A stretch of 10,613 bases of DNA from Candidatus Methanovirga basalitermitum (GTDB taxonomy: Archaea; Methanobacteriota; Methanobacteria; Methanobacteriales; Methanobacteriaceae). A model generated the notes under the pieces. That model was given only the letters and a program-made list of their open reading frames with translations, did not search any database and was not told the origin of the DNA. The position numbers were made by a program, and so were the translations under genes. Positions 1 through 7,188 of the stretch are shown here, piece by piece. The number at the start of each line of letters is the position of its first letter. The stretch's first letter is position 1. The stretch lies in NCBI GenBank assembly GCA_031284445.1, contig JAISZW010000080.1, positions 1 through 10,613 on the forward strand. The letters are read 5' to 3'.

Positions 1-42
1 CAACAACAGTACACTTAGAAAACAAAAAACAATTATTTTATT

Positions 43-64
43 TATATATATATATATATATATA
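43..64. repeat. TA dinucleotide microsatellite, 11 units
   Basis: The sequence is an uninterrupted (TA)11 tract directly preceded by T-rich DNA. It could act as, or alter the spacing of, a TATA element, and such tracts are prone to slippage. No gene start lies close enough to assign a role. Confidence 0.9.
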
Positions 65-429
65 GGATTTAGGTCTGAAAACTTTTAAACTTCTAAATTT
101 ATTTATTAATCTACTAATCCTCATAAAAAACAAACACTCCAACCATCATTTATAAACATGACTAAAAAAAAATATTTCATCCTGACTTTTATTTTATCTA
201 TTTAATAAATAAGCTATTCATACAATGAAATAGAAAAATATCTTAATATGTTATTAATTATATTATTTATTAATATTTAATAATATATATAATATTTTAT
301 TTTTCGACTTAACATAATTAACCAAAGTTATTAGTGAAAATTTTGACAGTCTCTGTAAGGAGTGAATTTAGGAAAATCTTTGATTTCCCGTTTCTGATTT
401 TAAAAAATGAATTTTTTAAAAAATAATAA

Positions 430-478
430 AAGATTATAAATTTATTAATTTTAAATATTTAAATTTATTTATAATCTT
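430..478. repeat. 12-bp inverted repeat upstream of the CitG-like gene
   Basis: The arms AAGATTATAAAT (430-441) and ATTTATAATCTT (467-478) are perfect inverted copies. A 14-bp perfect palindrome, TTTAAATATTTAAA, lies at 450-463 inside the loop. The right arm contains TTTATAAT, which resembles an archaeal box A; it would place a start near 500 and give a leader of about 80 nt for the gene at 584. An operator overlapping the TATA box is one reading, but chance symmetry in A/T-rich DNA is not excluded. Confidence 0.5.
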
Positions 479-583
479 ATAGAATTTCACCAAACCTTTT
501 CAATATTCAATAAAATTATTTTAAAGCCATTAATAGTTTTAATTCATAATTCGAGAGATTTTAATAAAAATAGTTAAGATGGA

Positions 584-1498
584 ATGATGATAAGTCCAGA
601 GAAAATAGCTAAAATAGCCCAAATATCGTCTATATTAGAAGTTAGTGGTTATCCTAAACCAGGTAATGTTCATAGAACCCGTGATTTTACAGATATGGAG
701 TTTGAAGACTTTTTAATTAGTGGAGTTGTTATTGGGGATAGTGTAAAAGAGGTAGCAACCCAAGTTCTTAAGATTAATCCCAAAATTAAGAGTAATGAAG
801 CTTTTTTAGGAAAGTATATTTTAAAGGCTGTTGAAGAGACTGATAAATGGATAGCCAACAACACAAATCTTGGAATTATCATGATGTTAATCCCAATAGC
901 TGCCTCTGGAGCTATAAGTGGTAATTTAACTGAATTACAGGAGAATATAGGATTATTAATGGAAAATACAAATGTATTTGATGCTATTGCTCTTTATAAA
1001 GCAATTAACATGACTAAAGCAGGTGGAATGGGAAGTCGAGATGAATTCGATGTAACAAGTGATAAGGCTCAAAAAGAACTTATAGTTAAAAATCAATCCA
1101 TGTATGATGTTTTAAAGATTTCTGCTTCATGGGATAGTTTAGCAAGTGAATTAACTTCTAAAATGAAGATAACTTTTAATATTGGTTTTAGAAGATTCCA
1201 TGATTTTAAAAAGGATTATTCAACGAATATTTCTACTGTTTTAACATTTTTAACAATACTCTCTAATGTTCCTGATACTTTAATTTCAAGAAAGTATGGT
1301 GAAGATAAAGCAAAAGAAGTTTCTAAATTGGCAAAAGAATTGTTAGATCATGATAATTATTCTGATTTGACTTTTCAAAATAAACTTATAGAATTTGATG
1401 ATTTTCTTTTTGAAAATAAATTAAATCCAGGGACATCAGCTGATCTAACAGCAGCTTCAATTATGGTAAGCTATTTAAATGATTGTTATACTGAGTGA
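584..1498 (+). CDS. CitG/MdcB-family protein (triphosphoribosyl-dephospho-CoA synthase-like)
   Basis: The protein belongs to the CitG family (PF01874), whose characterised members make 2'-(5''-triphosphoribosyl)-3'-dephospho-CoA from ATP and dephospho-CoA, the precursor of the citrate or malonate lyase prosthetic group. Recognisable blocks are PKPGNVHR (24-31), NTNLG (93-97), GGMG followed by EFDVTS (147-159), PDTLISRKYG (230-239) and the C-terminal NPGTSADLTAAS (281-292). At 304 residues it is full length and looks cytosolic. Many methanogens carry this family without citrate lyase, and no lyase subunit lies in this window, so the true substrate is unknown. Two ATG codons stand in tandem at 584 and 587; GGA at 581 is too close to the first and only poorly placed for the second, so the start is uncertain by one codon. 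It stands alone on its strand and converges with mtnA. Confidence 0.87.
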   Translation: MMISPEKIAKIAQISSILEVSGYPKPGNVHRTRDFTDMEFEDFLISGVVIGDSVKEVATQVLKINPKIKSNEAFLGKYILKAVEETDKWIANNTNLGIIMMLIPIAASGAISGNLTELQENIGLLMENTNVFDAIALYKAINMTKAGGMGSRDEFDVTSDKAQKELIVKNQSMYDVLKISASWDSLASELTSKMKITFNIGFRRFHDFKKDYSTNISTVLTFLTILSNVPDTLISRKYGEDKAKEVSKLAKELLDHDNYSDLTFQNKLIEFDDFLFENKLNPGTSADLTAASIMVSYLNDCYTE

Positions 1499-1573
1499 AT
1501 AACTCATTATAAAAATGAATGGTAATATATTATGTTTTACTTGTTTTTATTATTTTATAGTTGAATGAAATAA

Positions 1574-1581
1574 TTTTTTTT
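1574..1581 (+). terminator. T8 tract downstream of the CitG-like gene
   Basis: An uninterrupted run of eight T lies about 75 nt past the stop codon of the CitG-like gene, followed by a second T6 run about 12 nt later. Archaeal RNA polymerase can terminate at T-tracts without a stable stem. On the opposite strand an A7 run at 1632-1638 next to the weak inverted pair TTAATTA/TAATTAA could serve the converging mtnA transcript. Confidence 0.45.
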
Positions 1582-1772
1582 AAGTAATGGTATTTTTTAA
1601 ATTCCTATTATAATTTGTTAAATTCTTAATTAAAAAAATTATAATTAATAATATATAGAAATAAATCTATTTAAATGGTTATTTTAATCATTGATAAAAT
1701 ATAACTTTCCATATACAAAAACATCAGTAGTTTAAAGGGTCAACATCACGACCATAATCCATTATATATGAT

Positions 1773-2723
1773 TTAAAAAAATTCCTTAAATTTATCAAAA
1801 TGTATAATTCCTTTTTCAGTAATAACACCAGTTATAAGATCATTTGGAACTATATCAAAAGCAGGATTTATAACTTCAGTTCCTATAGGAGTAATTCTGC
1901 ATCCACCATAATATATCACTTCTTCAGGAGCTCTTTCTTCAATTTTTGTATCATATATGGAGTTTTCAAAATCAAATGTAGATAAAGGAGCAGCAACATA
2001 AAAAGGAACATGAAATCTTTTTGCAGATAAAGCAACCATAAGAGACCCAATTTTATTAGCTATTCCATCACTACAGACACGATCGGCACCTATAATAACC
2101 TTATTCACTTTTAGAGTTTGCATTAAATATCCAGCTGCAGCATCTGGAATTAACTTAACTGGAATATTTTCTTGTTGCAATTCCCAAACACTAAGTCTTG
2201 CGCCTTGACCAAGAGGTCGAGTCTCATCACAAATAACCTTAATATTTTTGTCCTGATGATGAGCAGTCCTAACAACACCAAGAGCGGTTCCATAGTCAAC
2301 AGATGCTAATGCTCCAGCATTGCAATGAGTCAGAATAGTATCATTTTTTTCAATGATTTCAGCACCATACCTCCCAATAGCTAAGTTAGTGTCTATATCT
2401 TCCCTATACATTGCCATAGCTTCATCTAAGGGGGACTTATTAGACTTTAAAATTCTATCAACCGCCCAAAATAAGTTAATAGCTGTTGGTCTTGAGGATT
2501 TAAGTTTCTTAGCCACAACATTTAAATTTTCACCAGCAATATCTCCTAATGCCATTCCAAAAGCCGTTGCAACTCCAATAGCTGGAGCACCTCTAACAAC
2601 CATTTCTTTAATTGCAAAAATAACATCTTCATATGTACTACATATAAAACAGGTTAAATCATCAGGTAATCTTCGTTGATCTATAAGAATAAGCTCATTA
2701 TTTTTCCATCGCATTGTTCTCAT
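1773..2723 (-). CDS. mtnA: S-methyl-5-thioribose-1-phosphate isomerase
   Basis: The enzyme converts methylthioribose-1-phosphate to methylthioribulose-1-phosphate in the methionine salvage pathway and is cytosolic. It is a full-length aIF2B/MtnA-family protein. Numbered from the ATG at 2723 (316 residues), it shows RGAPAIG (44-50), the catalytic cysteine C134 in THCNAG, DETRPLGQGARL (166-177), the catalytic aspartate D214 in GADRV, NKIGS, PFYVAAPLSTFD (240-251) and IEERAPEEV. C134 and D214 are 80 residues apart, the spacing of the catalytic pair in Bacillus MtnA. The GADRV...NKIGS block favours MtnA over the related archaeal ribose-1,5-bisphosphate isomerase. The frame opens further upstream (TTG at 2750, ATG at 2738), but homologues begin near MRTMRWKNNEL and a GGTTAT sequence precedes that ATG. 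It lies 54 bp behind the zinc-ribbon gene on the same strand, probably in one transcript. Confidence 0.92.
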   Translation of the reverse strand: MRTMRWKNNELILIDQRRLPDDLTCFICSTYEDVIFAIKEMVVRGAPAIGVATAFGMALGDIAGENLNVVAKKLKSSRPTAINLFWAVDRILKSNKSPLDEAMAMYREDIDTNLAIGRYGAEIIEKNDTILTHCNAGALASVDYGTALGVVRTAHHQDKNIKVICDETRPLGQGARLSVWELQQENIPVKLIPDAAAGYLMQTLKVNKVIIGADRVCSDGIANKIGSLMVALSAKRFHVPFYVAAPLSTFDFENSIYDTKIEERAPEEVIYYGGCRITPIGTEVINPAFDIVPNDLITGVITEKGIIHFDKFKEFF

Positions 2724-2777
2724 ATAACCATTCCACATATAGAAATTCAACTTAAATAAATTTAATAATCAGTAACA

Positions 2778-4289
2778 TTAATGAGAGTATTCAAAAAGGA
2801 AGTTTGAAATGTTTTTAACTTCTTCATCACTTAATCTTCTCTTACCATTGAATATCTTATCTAAAAAATCATTTAATAGGATGTTTTCGTCAGTTAAAGG
2901 AATATTAACCAGAATTTTATCGTTGATAAAGCCAACTAAAGGTTCAAGATGAAAAGAACTAAAATTGTTTTCATATAAAAGATTAATCAATTCCTCACTT
3001 CTCCTGATAGAATTCTTTTTGATTTTATCATGCTTATTAAATTTAATTTTTTCATTGTATTTAAACTTAAGGCTGATTTTATTTGATTTTTTAACTTTCT
3101 CTACCTTTTTATAACTTAATGGAGAGGAAATAATTGTGTGTGTTTCTGTACTTTGAGGATTCATCTCCTCTGTTGAATTTTCATATGCAGTATCTTTTCC
3201 ATGAATGTTTATCTGATCAATATTTTTAACATTCTCTGTTAAAATAGAGAATATTCCAGTAGATCCAATGATGACATGATCGATTTCATCTAAACCTGGT
3301 AGTCTTAGAGCATGCAAAATATAAAAATCTTTAGGAAGTTTAGATAAGTTCTTTCTAAATATTCTACTTCTTAATTCATCACTATAATGTTTTTTATATA
3401 ATATGACTCCTATTACAAAGACAATAAACCCAAATAATATTAGATAATAACCATATTCTCTAACAGTTGTAACAATATCCATAATTCCAATACAAACTAT
3501 TATTAAACCAAAGTTGACAGGTGTGTTATGTGGTATTCTACTTTTATTATGCTCAGGTTCAATAGAGGAAATTTCATTTACAGTAGAAACAGTTTCTTTG
3601 TTGTCAACATCTTCTAAAAATGAGTTATCTGTTTCATTTTTTAAATTGTTAACTACTGATGTTTTAGTATCTGGATTTTCATCAGTCTTATCTAAACTAC
3701 CTATAAAGTCTTCTTTGAAATGATTTTTAACCACTTGATGTTTTTCCTCTTGATTAATAACCATAGAGTCAAGAACTTTATTTTCTTCAACATCGACTTG
3801 TAAATCAATATCATTAGTATTAAAAGAAATTTCAGTATCTACATCATCAATATATCCAGAATCATCTTTTAAATTTAAATTATCACCCTCAAAACCACTT
3901 TTTGTATCTGAACTATCGATAATTTCAGTTACCTCCGCATCCAAACCATCAACATCTTCAGTTACCTCTGAATCCAAATTATTATCCGTTTCAGGAATAA
4001 TCTCTTCTTCATCAAAATATATTAAATCTCCACTACAAATTGAGCATTGGTAATCTTTAGTCTCTTCATTGCTATTAAGAACATATTTAAGACCACAATT
4101 CTTACATTTAACTACATAAGTATCAGAAATATTTTTCTCAGATTTTAAATACCAAGAATCTAAATTTTGACTATAACCCTGTTCCTCCACCAAATTTCCA
4201 GCACAAACTGAGCATTCGAAATTATAAGAAAATTCATGATCTTTTAAACTGAATTTTGCACCACAATGTTCACATATAACTGTTTTCAT
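2778..4289 (-). CDS. Membrane protein with two zinc ribbons and a NERD-like domain
   Basis: Numbered from the ATG at 4289 (503 residues), the order is: two Cys4 zinc-ribbon-like modules (C6, C9, C26, C29 and C62, C65, C82, C85); a long acidic Asp/Glu/Asn/Ser-rich low-complexity stretch (about 95-245); two membrane segments (about 260-276 and 280-298); then a soluble domain. That last part reads like the nuclease-related domain NERD (PF08378): LPKDFYILHALRLPG, IDHVIIGSTGIF, and a late LEPLVGFINDKILVNIPL block. A Lys-rich insertion of about 80 residues splits it. Where NERD proteins usually have an E-x-K motif after the GIF turn, this protein has L-T-E, so nuclease activity is doubtful. The ATG at 4289 is preferred over the TTG at 4295 because AAGGT sits 7 nt before it. 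Function is unknown; zinc ribbons and NERD-like domain probably both face the cytoplasm. Confidence 0.75.
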   Translation of the reverse strand: MKTVICEHCGAKFSLKDHEFSYNFECSVCAGNLVEEQGYSQNLDSWYLKSEKNISDTYVVKCKNCGLKYVLNSNEETKDYQCSICSGDLIYFDEEEIIPETDNNLDSEVTEDVDGLDAEVTEIIDSSDTKSGFEGDNLNLKDDSGYIDDVDTEISFNTNDIDLQVDVEENKVLDSMVINQEEKHQVVKNHFKEDFIGSLDKTDENPDTKTSVVNNLKNETDNSFLEDVDNKETVSTVNEISSIEPEHNKSRIPHNTPVNFGLIIVCIGIMDIVTTVREYGYYLILFGFIVFVIGVILYKKHYSDELRSRIFRKNLSKLPKDFYILHALRLPGLDEIDHVIIGSTGIFSILTENVKNIDQINIHGKDTAYENSTEEMNPQSTETHTIISSPLSYKKVEKVKKSNKISLKFKYNEKIKFNKHDKIKKNSIRRSEELINLLYENNFSSFHLEPLVGFINDKILVNIPLTDENILLNDFLDKIFNGKRRLSDEEVKNISNFLFEYSH

Positions 4290-4383
4290 ATTCAATACCT
4301 TAAAAAATGAAAAATTTATATTCTAATTAATTAAATATTTAATCTCAAACTCTTTACTATTTAAATTAATTATATGCCTATTA

Positions 4384-4391
4384 TATATAAA
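4384..4391 (-). promoter_or_regulatory. Archaeal box A upstream of the zinc-ribbon/NERD gene
   Basis: On the minus strand the sequence reads TATTTATATATAA, containing a perfect TTTATATA box A. It lies about 95 nt before the ATG at 4289, which would give a leader of roughly 70 nt. The region between it and the gene is otherwise featureless A/T-rich DNA. Confidence 0.5.
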
Positions 4392-4489
4392 TATTTACAA
4401 AATTTAACATATAGTAATAGAAATGCTTCAAAATAATAATTAAAATGTAAATTTTAGTTTATTTAGATCTGAATTTAATAATAACTCTT

Positions 4490-4497
4490 AAAAAAAA
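4490..4497 (-). terminator. T8 tract after the fumarase beta gene
   Basis: On the minus strand an uninterrupted T8 run lies about 60 nt past the stop codon of the fumarase beta gene and upstream of the box A of the next gene. This suggests that the two genes are separate transcription units. Confidence 0.5.
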
Positions 4498-4555
4498 TAG
4501 TTTGAAAAGTTTTATCAGATGTAATACAATTATACTTCATATTATCTTAATTAAA

Positions 4556-5050
4556 TTAAGTAAAAATAGATTCTCCTTTAGTAGTAGCCACAAGTCCTGG
4601 AAAATCTTTAACTATCAATCTGAAAATGGCCTCTATTCCTTCTTCTTTAAAAGATACAATTTCTTTATGAAGTACAGTTTTAGTTAAAAGCCCTGCAACT
4701 GAAGGAGTTACAATAAAAATAGAGCTCTTTAAACCTTTCATTGTCTGTTCACTAAGTGAACCTTTTCCAATGAAAATCTTAACACCAGCATTAGATAAAC
4801 ACTTAATAGATGACTCTATTTCATCTTTATTACTTGAAGTAGGAGATATTCCAGCCTCGCTTACTGCAGTATGGAGAAAAATTGTTCTTTCAAGAGAAAA
4901 TGGAAGTTTATCACCGTTTTCTACTAGCTTTACTAACTTTGGAAGAACAGCATCGCGTCCAGTATATATTTCTCCACTAATTAAAACCTTGTCCTCTATT
5001 TTTAATTTTTTAATATCATCATTTGTTATTGGAGTTTTTAATTTAATCAT
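4556..5050 (-). CDS. Fumarate hydratase beta subunit (class I, two-subunit type)
   Basis: This 164-residue protein matches the C-terminal/beta half of class I Fe-S fumarases, which interconvert malate and fumarate. In methanogens this belongs to the incomplete reductive citric acid cycle. Landmarks are the TP start, GDKVLISGEIYTGRD-like opening (here IEDKVLISGEIYTGRD, GRD at 31-33), SPTSSN (69-74, where other families have GPTTS), IGKG (94-97) and EAIFRL...DFPGLV (140-154). The alpha subunit carrying the Fe-S cluster is not in this window. The His that commonly follows the RDAA motif in fumarase beta chains is replaced (RDAVLP), and the usual arginine-methionine after PTTS is absent, so this is a divergent branch. 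The ATG has no clear ribosome binding site. It starts 43 bp after the ABC ATPase stop, which may be read-through rather than a functional link. Confidence 0.82.
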   Translation of the reverse strand: MIKLKTPITNDDIKKLKIEDKVLISGEIYTGRDAVLPKLVKLVENGDKLPFSLERTIFLHTAVSEAGISPTSSNKDEIESSIKCLSNAGVKIFIGKGSLSEQTMKGLKSSIFIVTPSVAGLLTKTVLHKEIVSFKEEGIEAIFRLIVKDFPGLVATTKGESIFT

Positions 5051-5093
5051 TTTAACTAATTACAATATTCTATCTATTTTCTGATTGCATCTT

Positions 5094-5744
5094 TCATACA
5101 CTTTCTATTTGCCCGTCTTTGATTTTGATTATTTTTTCTGCTTTTTTAGCTATTTCAAAATCATGAGTCACCACACAAAGTGTAGTGTTCGTCTCTTCCT
5201 GTTTTTCCTGCATTAAATCCATAATCAACTCGCTATTCTCGCTATCAAGTTGTCCTGTTGGTTCATCAGCCAGCACAACTTTAGGATCATTAACCAAAGC
5301 CCGTGCAACAGCCACTCTCTGCATCTGCCCACCAGACAACTTATTCGGATACTTATTGGCAAGTGAATTTAAACCTACAGCCTCTAAAAGATCCAATGCC
5401 CTGTTTTTCATGTCAAACGATTTCACACTACCGAATAGAGGCAACTCAACATTTTCCAAACATGTGAGATTGGGAATAAGGTTGTGTAATTGAAAGATGA
5501 ATCCTACAGTCTCTCGTCTATATCTACTTAGGTTTATTTTGGATAAATCCTCTCCCATAACTTCTACAATTCCTGCATCTGGAACATCTAAACCTCCAAT
5601 CATGTTTAAAAGAGTTGACTTACCTGAACCAGAAGTACCCATTATAGAGACAAACTCTCCATCCTCAATATCTAAATTAACATCATTCAAAGCTACTGTT
5701 TTTCCTTTATCATACATTTTAGTTAGATTCTTAACTTTTATCAT
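5094..5744 (-). CDS. ABC transporter ATPase, MacB/LolD/FtsE type
   Basis: A complete 216-217 residue nucleotide-binding subunit that would power an FtsX/MacB-type permease at the membrane. Visible motifs, numbered from the TTG at 5747: Walker A GTSGSGKST (37-45), Q-loop with Q86 in FIFQLHN, signature LSGGQMQRVAVARAL (137-151), Walker B VVLADEPTG (157-165), and switch His195 in VVTHDF. This class usually exports lipoproteins, peptides or drugs, or signals to cell-wall enzymes; the substrate here is not predictable. The partner permease lies upstream on the same strand, separated by a transposase remnant. The start could be the TTG at 5747 or the ATG at 5744. GGAGG at 5756-5760 is 8 nt from the TTG and 11 nt from the ATG; an ATG closer to GGAGG is out of frame. 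Confidence 0.92.
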   Translation of the reverse strand: MIKVKNLTKMYDKGKTVALNDVNLDIEDGEFVSIMGTSGSGKSTLLNMIGGLDVPDAGIVEVMGEDLSKINLSRYRRETVGFIFQLHNLIPNLTCLENVELPLFGSVKSFDMKNRALDLLEAVGLNSLANKYPNKLSGGQMQRVAVARALVNDPKVVLADEPTGQLDSENSELIMDLMQEKQEETNTTLCVVTHDFEIAKKAEKIIKIKDGQIESV

Positions 5745-5747
5745 CAA

Positions 5748-5930
5748 TCATGAAACCTCCTTATTGAATGGATTGAAATTATAATTATTACCATAACATG
5801 GATTTTTATGCTGAAATTCACTCATAGCTTTCATTTGATTCCATGCAAATCTACAAGCTCCAAAATGATTAAATAAAAACTTATTGGTCTTTAATCTTAC
5901 TATTTGACTTTTCTATACTTCTTTAATCAT
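5748..5930 (-). pseudogene. Decayed N-terminal fragment of an IS200/IS605-type TnpB (OrfB) transposase
   Basis: Read from an ATG at 5930, the frame gives MIKEV, an in-frame TAG at 5915-5913, then KSQIVRLKTNK, NHFGACRFAWNQMKAM and a short tail ending at a TGA (5750-5748). The RLK-NK block followed by HFGACRFAWN is the hallmark start of TnpB/OrfB proteins (RNA-guided nucleases of IS200/IS605 elements). Only about 60 codons remain out of roughly 370-400, with a stop codon inside, so the gene is dead. The C-terminal nuclease and zinc-finger parts are absent. It sits in the gap between the permease and its ATPase, and its last codons overlap the ATPase ribosome binding site. The strong hairpin at 5988-6007, 58 nt upstream, is well placed to be the element's left-end hairpin. 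Short N-terminal matches can mislead, so this remains probable rather than certain. Confidence 0.68.
5756..5760 (-). promoter_or_regulatory. GGAGG ribosome binding site of the ABC ATPase
   Basis: This is the strongest Shine-Dalgarno match in the left half of the window. Three start codons follow it: an out-of-frame ATG 4 nt away, the in-frame TTG at 5747 and the in-frame ATG at 5744. The tnpB remnant frame runs straight through it and stops at 5748. Confidence 0.7.
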
Positions 5931-5987
5931 TTTTTCATAACTCCTTGAACTTAACATTTGGATTTTGAACTTTAAATACTTTTACAC

Positions 5988-6007
5988 CCCTCCCTAAAGA
6001 GGAAGGG
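5988..6007 (-). repeat. Strong GC-rich hairpin, probable left end of the IS200/IS605 remnant
   Basis: Minus strand CCCTTCC, TCTTTA, GGGAGGG forms a 7-bp stem with one G-U pair and a 6-nt loop. It is conspicuous against the A/T-rich surroundings. IS200/IS605 ends carry imperfect subterminal hairpins rather than inverted repeats, and the tnpB fragment starts 58 nt downstream. An 8-bp direct repeat CTTTTACA flanks it (5979-5986 and 6013-6020). It also lies just after the permease stop, so use as a terminator is a competing reading, although no T-tract follows. Confidence 0.55.
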
Positions 6008-6033
6008 ATAATCTTTTACAAGATATAAATATT

Positions 6034-6780
6034 TCAGTACCTCATAGCTTCATCTGGTTTTATACGGAATACTCTTAATAATGGGAGTATAACCCCTATT
6101 ATTGGTATAAATAGAGATGTTAAGAAAGTTACTGCAAAAATTCTATAAACTATGCTGATATTCATGTGTAGTGTGTTAACAAAGGTTTCGTTAATGGTAT
6201 GACCATTCGTCATATAGAAAATTAAAAGCAACACCGTAACCACAAACCATGCCATAAACAATTGAAAAAGAGATTCCAATAGAATTAAACCAGAGACTCT
6301 AAGGTTAGTCCACCCAATACTTTTTAAGACACCAATTTCTCTTGTTCTCTCACCCACAGCCTTTAACATTGCAACCATGATAATAATAGAACCTATAAAA
6401 ACAAAGAAAAGATTTAAATAAAAAAAGAACATTTTCACACCTTTAGTCATCTCTTTCCTATATTCATCTATATTGGACATGTTAATTGAATCCAAAGAAC
6501 TGGACTCATTAGCAAGCACACCTGCATCAATACTATTAACATCCGAATTAGAAAGAGATTGATTTCTAATTAAAGAAGAGAGGTTATCATTGACTCCAAA
6601 ACTACTATTCATCATTGACTCATTAATTACATTATCTAACAAGTTTCCACTAATCTCACTTGAAGCTTCACTAAACAGCAATGCAAAAATACCAATCACC
6701 AGGAGAATTATAATAAATGTTGATCTCCATTTATTCCTAAAAATATTCTTTAAAGCAAAAGAAAAAAACAATAAACCCAT
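6034..6780 (-). CDS. FtsX/MacB-type ABC permease with a shortened extracytoplasmic domain
   Basis: A four-helix permease of the FtsX/MacB fold and the likely partner of the ATPase at 5094-5744. It opens with FALKNIFRNKWRS, then a first membrane helix (about 21-37) and an outward Ser/Asn-rich loop (38-115). The core follows: helix about 116-139, the coupling segment GERTREIGVLKSIGWT (143-158), helices about 162-190 and 211-236, and the standard end FRIKPDEAMRY. The outer loop is only about 78 residues, against roughly 200 or more in typical MacB-like permeases of 380-400 residues, so 248 residues is short. The frame is intact and both ends are normal, which suggests an in-frame loss of the outer domain or a naturally compact subtype. 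AGGTG, 5 nt before the ATG, supports the start. Confidence 0.85.
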   Translation of the reverse strand: MGLLFFSFALKNIFRNKWRSTFIIILLVIGIFALLFSEASSEISGNLLDNVINESMMNSSFGVNDNLSSLIRNQSLSNSDVNSIDAGVLANESSSLDSINMSNIDEYRKEMTKGVKMFFFYLNLFFVFIGSIIIMVAMLKAVGERTREIGVLKSIGWTNLRVSGLILLESLFQLFMAWFVVTVLLLIFYMTNGHTINETFVNTLHMNISIVYRIFAVTFLTSLFIPIIGVILPLLRVFRIKPDEAMRY

Positions 6781-7188
6781 TTAAACACCTAAATTCATAC
6801 TAACTATCTTAAATCAACTACTAAAAATCTATTAAAATTCTATAAATCGTTAATTATACATTTCAAATAAAATTATACATTTTCAATTTTAAAATAAGTA
6901 TTATGTTCAACATTATTTAACTAACTACATTCAATTTAAAAAAATATAATATAAATAATTATTCAAAATAAATAAAACTTCATCGTTTTAAAATAATTCC
7001 TAAAAATTTATCAACAATATATTTTAAAAGAAGATGATAACAAATCCAAATATGTCAAAAGATTTGATTTCTAAAAAAAGTAAAAAAGTTATGCTACAGT
7101 CAAAATTATTTTTGTAACGATATCTTAATTCATTTTAAATATCTTATTAGTAATATTTAAAGGTGCCATATATCTCTCCATTTATATA
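6781..7188. other. Intergenic region between the exported-protein gene and the permease
   Basis: No gene of normal size is visible. On the minus strand it holds, in order, a 14-codon mini-ORF at 7169-7125 preceded by GGAGA, a double T-tract at 7087-7073, and an A/T-rich stretch with possible TATA elements for the permease (TTTATATT at about 6950, TTTATAGA at about 6840). A direct repeat AATTATACATTT(T)CAA occurs at 6852-6866 and 6871-6886. Confidence 0.55.
7073..7087 (-). terminator. Double T-tract after the 486-residue exported protein gene
   Basis: On the minus strand a T6 run, two bases, then a T7 run lie about 100 nt past the stop codon at 7189. This is a plausible archaeal termination region separating the cassettes from the ABC permease. 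Confidence 0.5.

Larger units (their letters stand above)
1..583. other. Non-coding A/T-rich region upstream of the CitG-like gene
   Basis: No convincing gene is visible on either strand. The stretch 230-305 is almost pure A/T and contains a TATA-like run at about 282-296. It is followed by a patch of clearly higher GC (about 305-395) holding a small inverted repeat (ACAG/CTGT, 346-356) and an imperfect hairpin at 371-388 (GGAAAATC, TTT, GATTTCCC). A 10-bp A/T stem follows at 398-407 / 412-421, with a T6 run inside it. The layout TATA, GC-richer body, T-run could be a small transcript, but nothing identifies a family. The rest is presumably the promoter region of the gene at 584. Confidence 0.6.

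Noticed and set aside
158..205. 15-codon frame reading MTKKKYFILTFILSI, resembling the start of a signal peptide
   Set aside because: It has no ribosome binding site, a TATA-like sequence directly before the ATG, and stops at once; likely chance in A/T-rich DNA.
1800..1985. Open frame on the plus strand inside mtnA
   Set aside because: It is a shadow of a well-supported gene, with biased Ser/Asn/Ile composition and no start signal.
2353..2679. 108-codon plus-strand frame inside mtnA
   Set aside because: It is antisense to the conserved RGAPAIG to catalytic Cys region of mtnA and has no homology that I recognise.
7125..7169. 14-codon frame with GGAGA 6 nt upstream, just after the 486-residue gene
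   Set aside because: The start signal is good, but the peptide is very short, does not resemble the micro-ORF family and has nothing coupled downstream.
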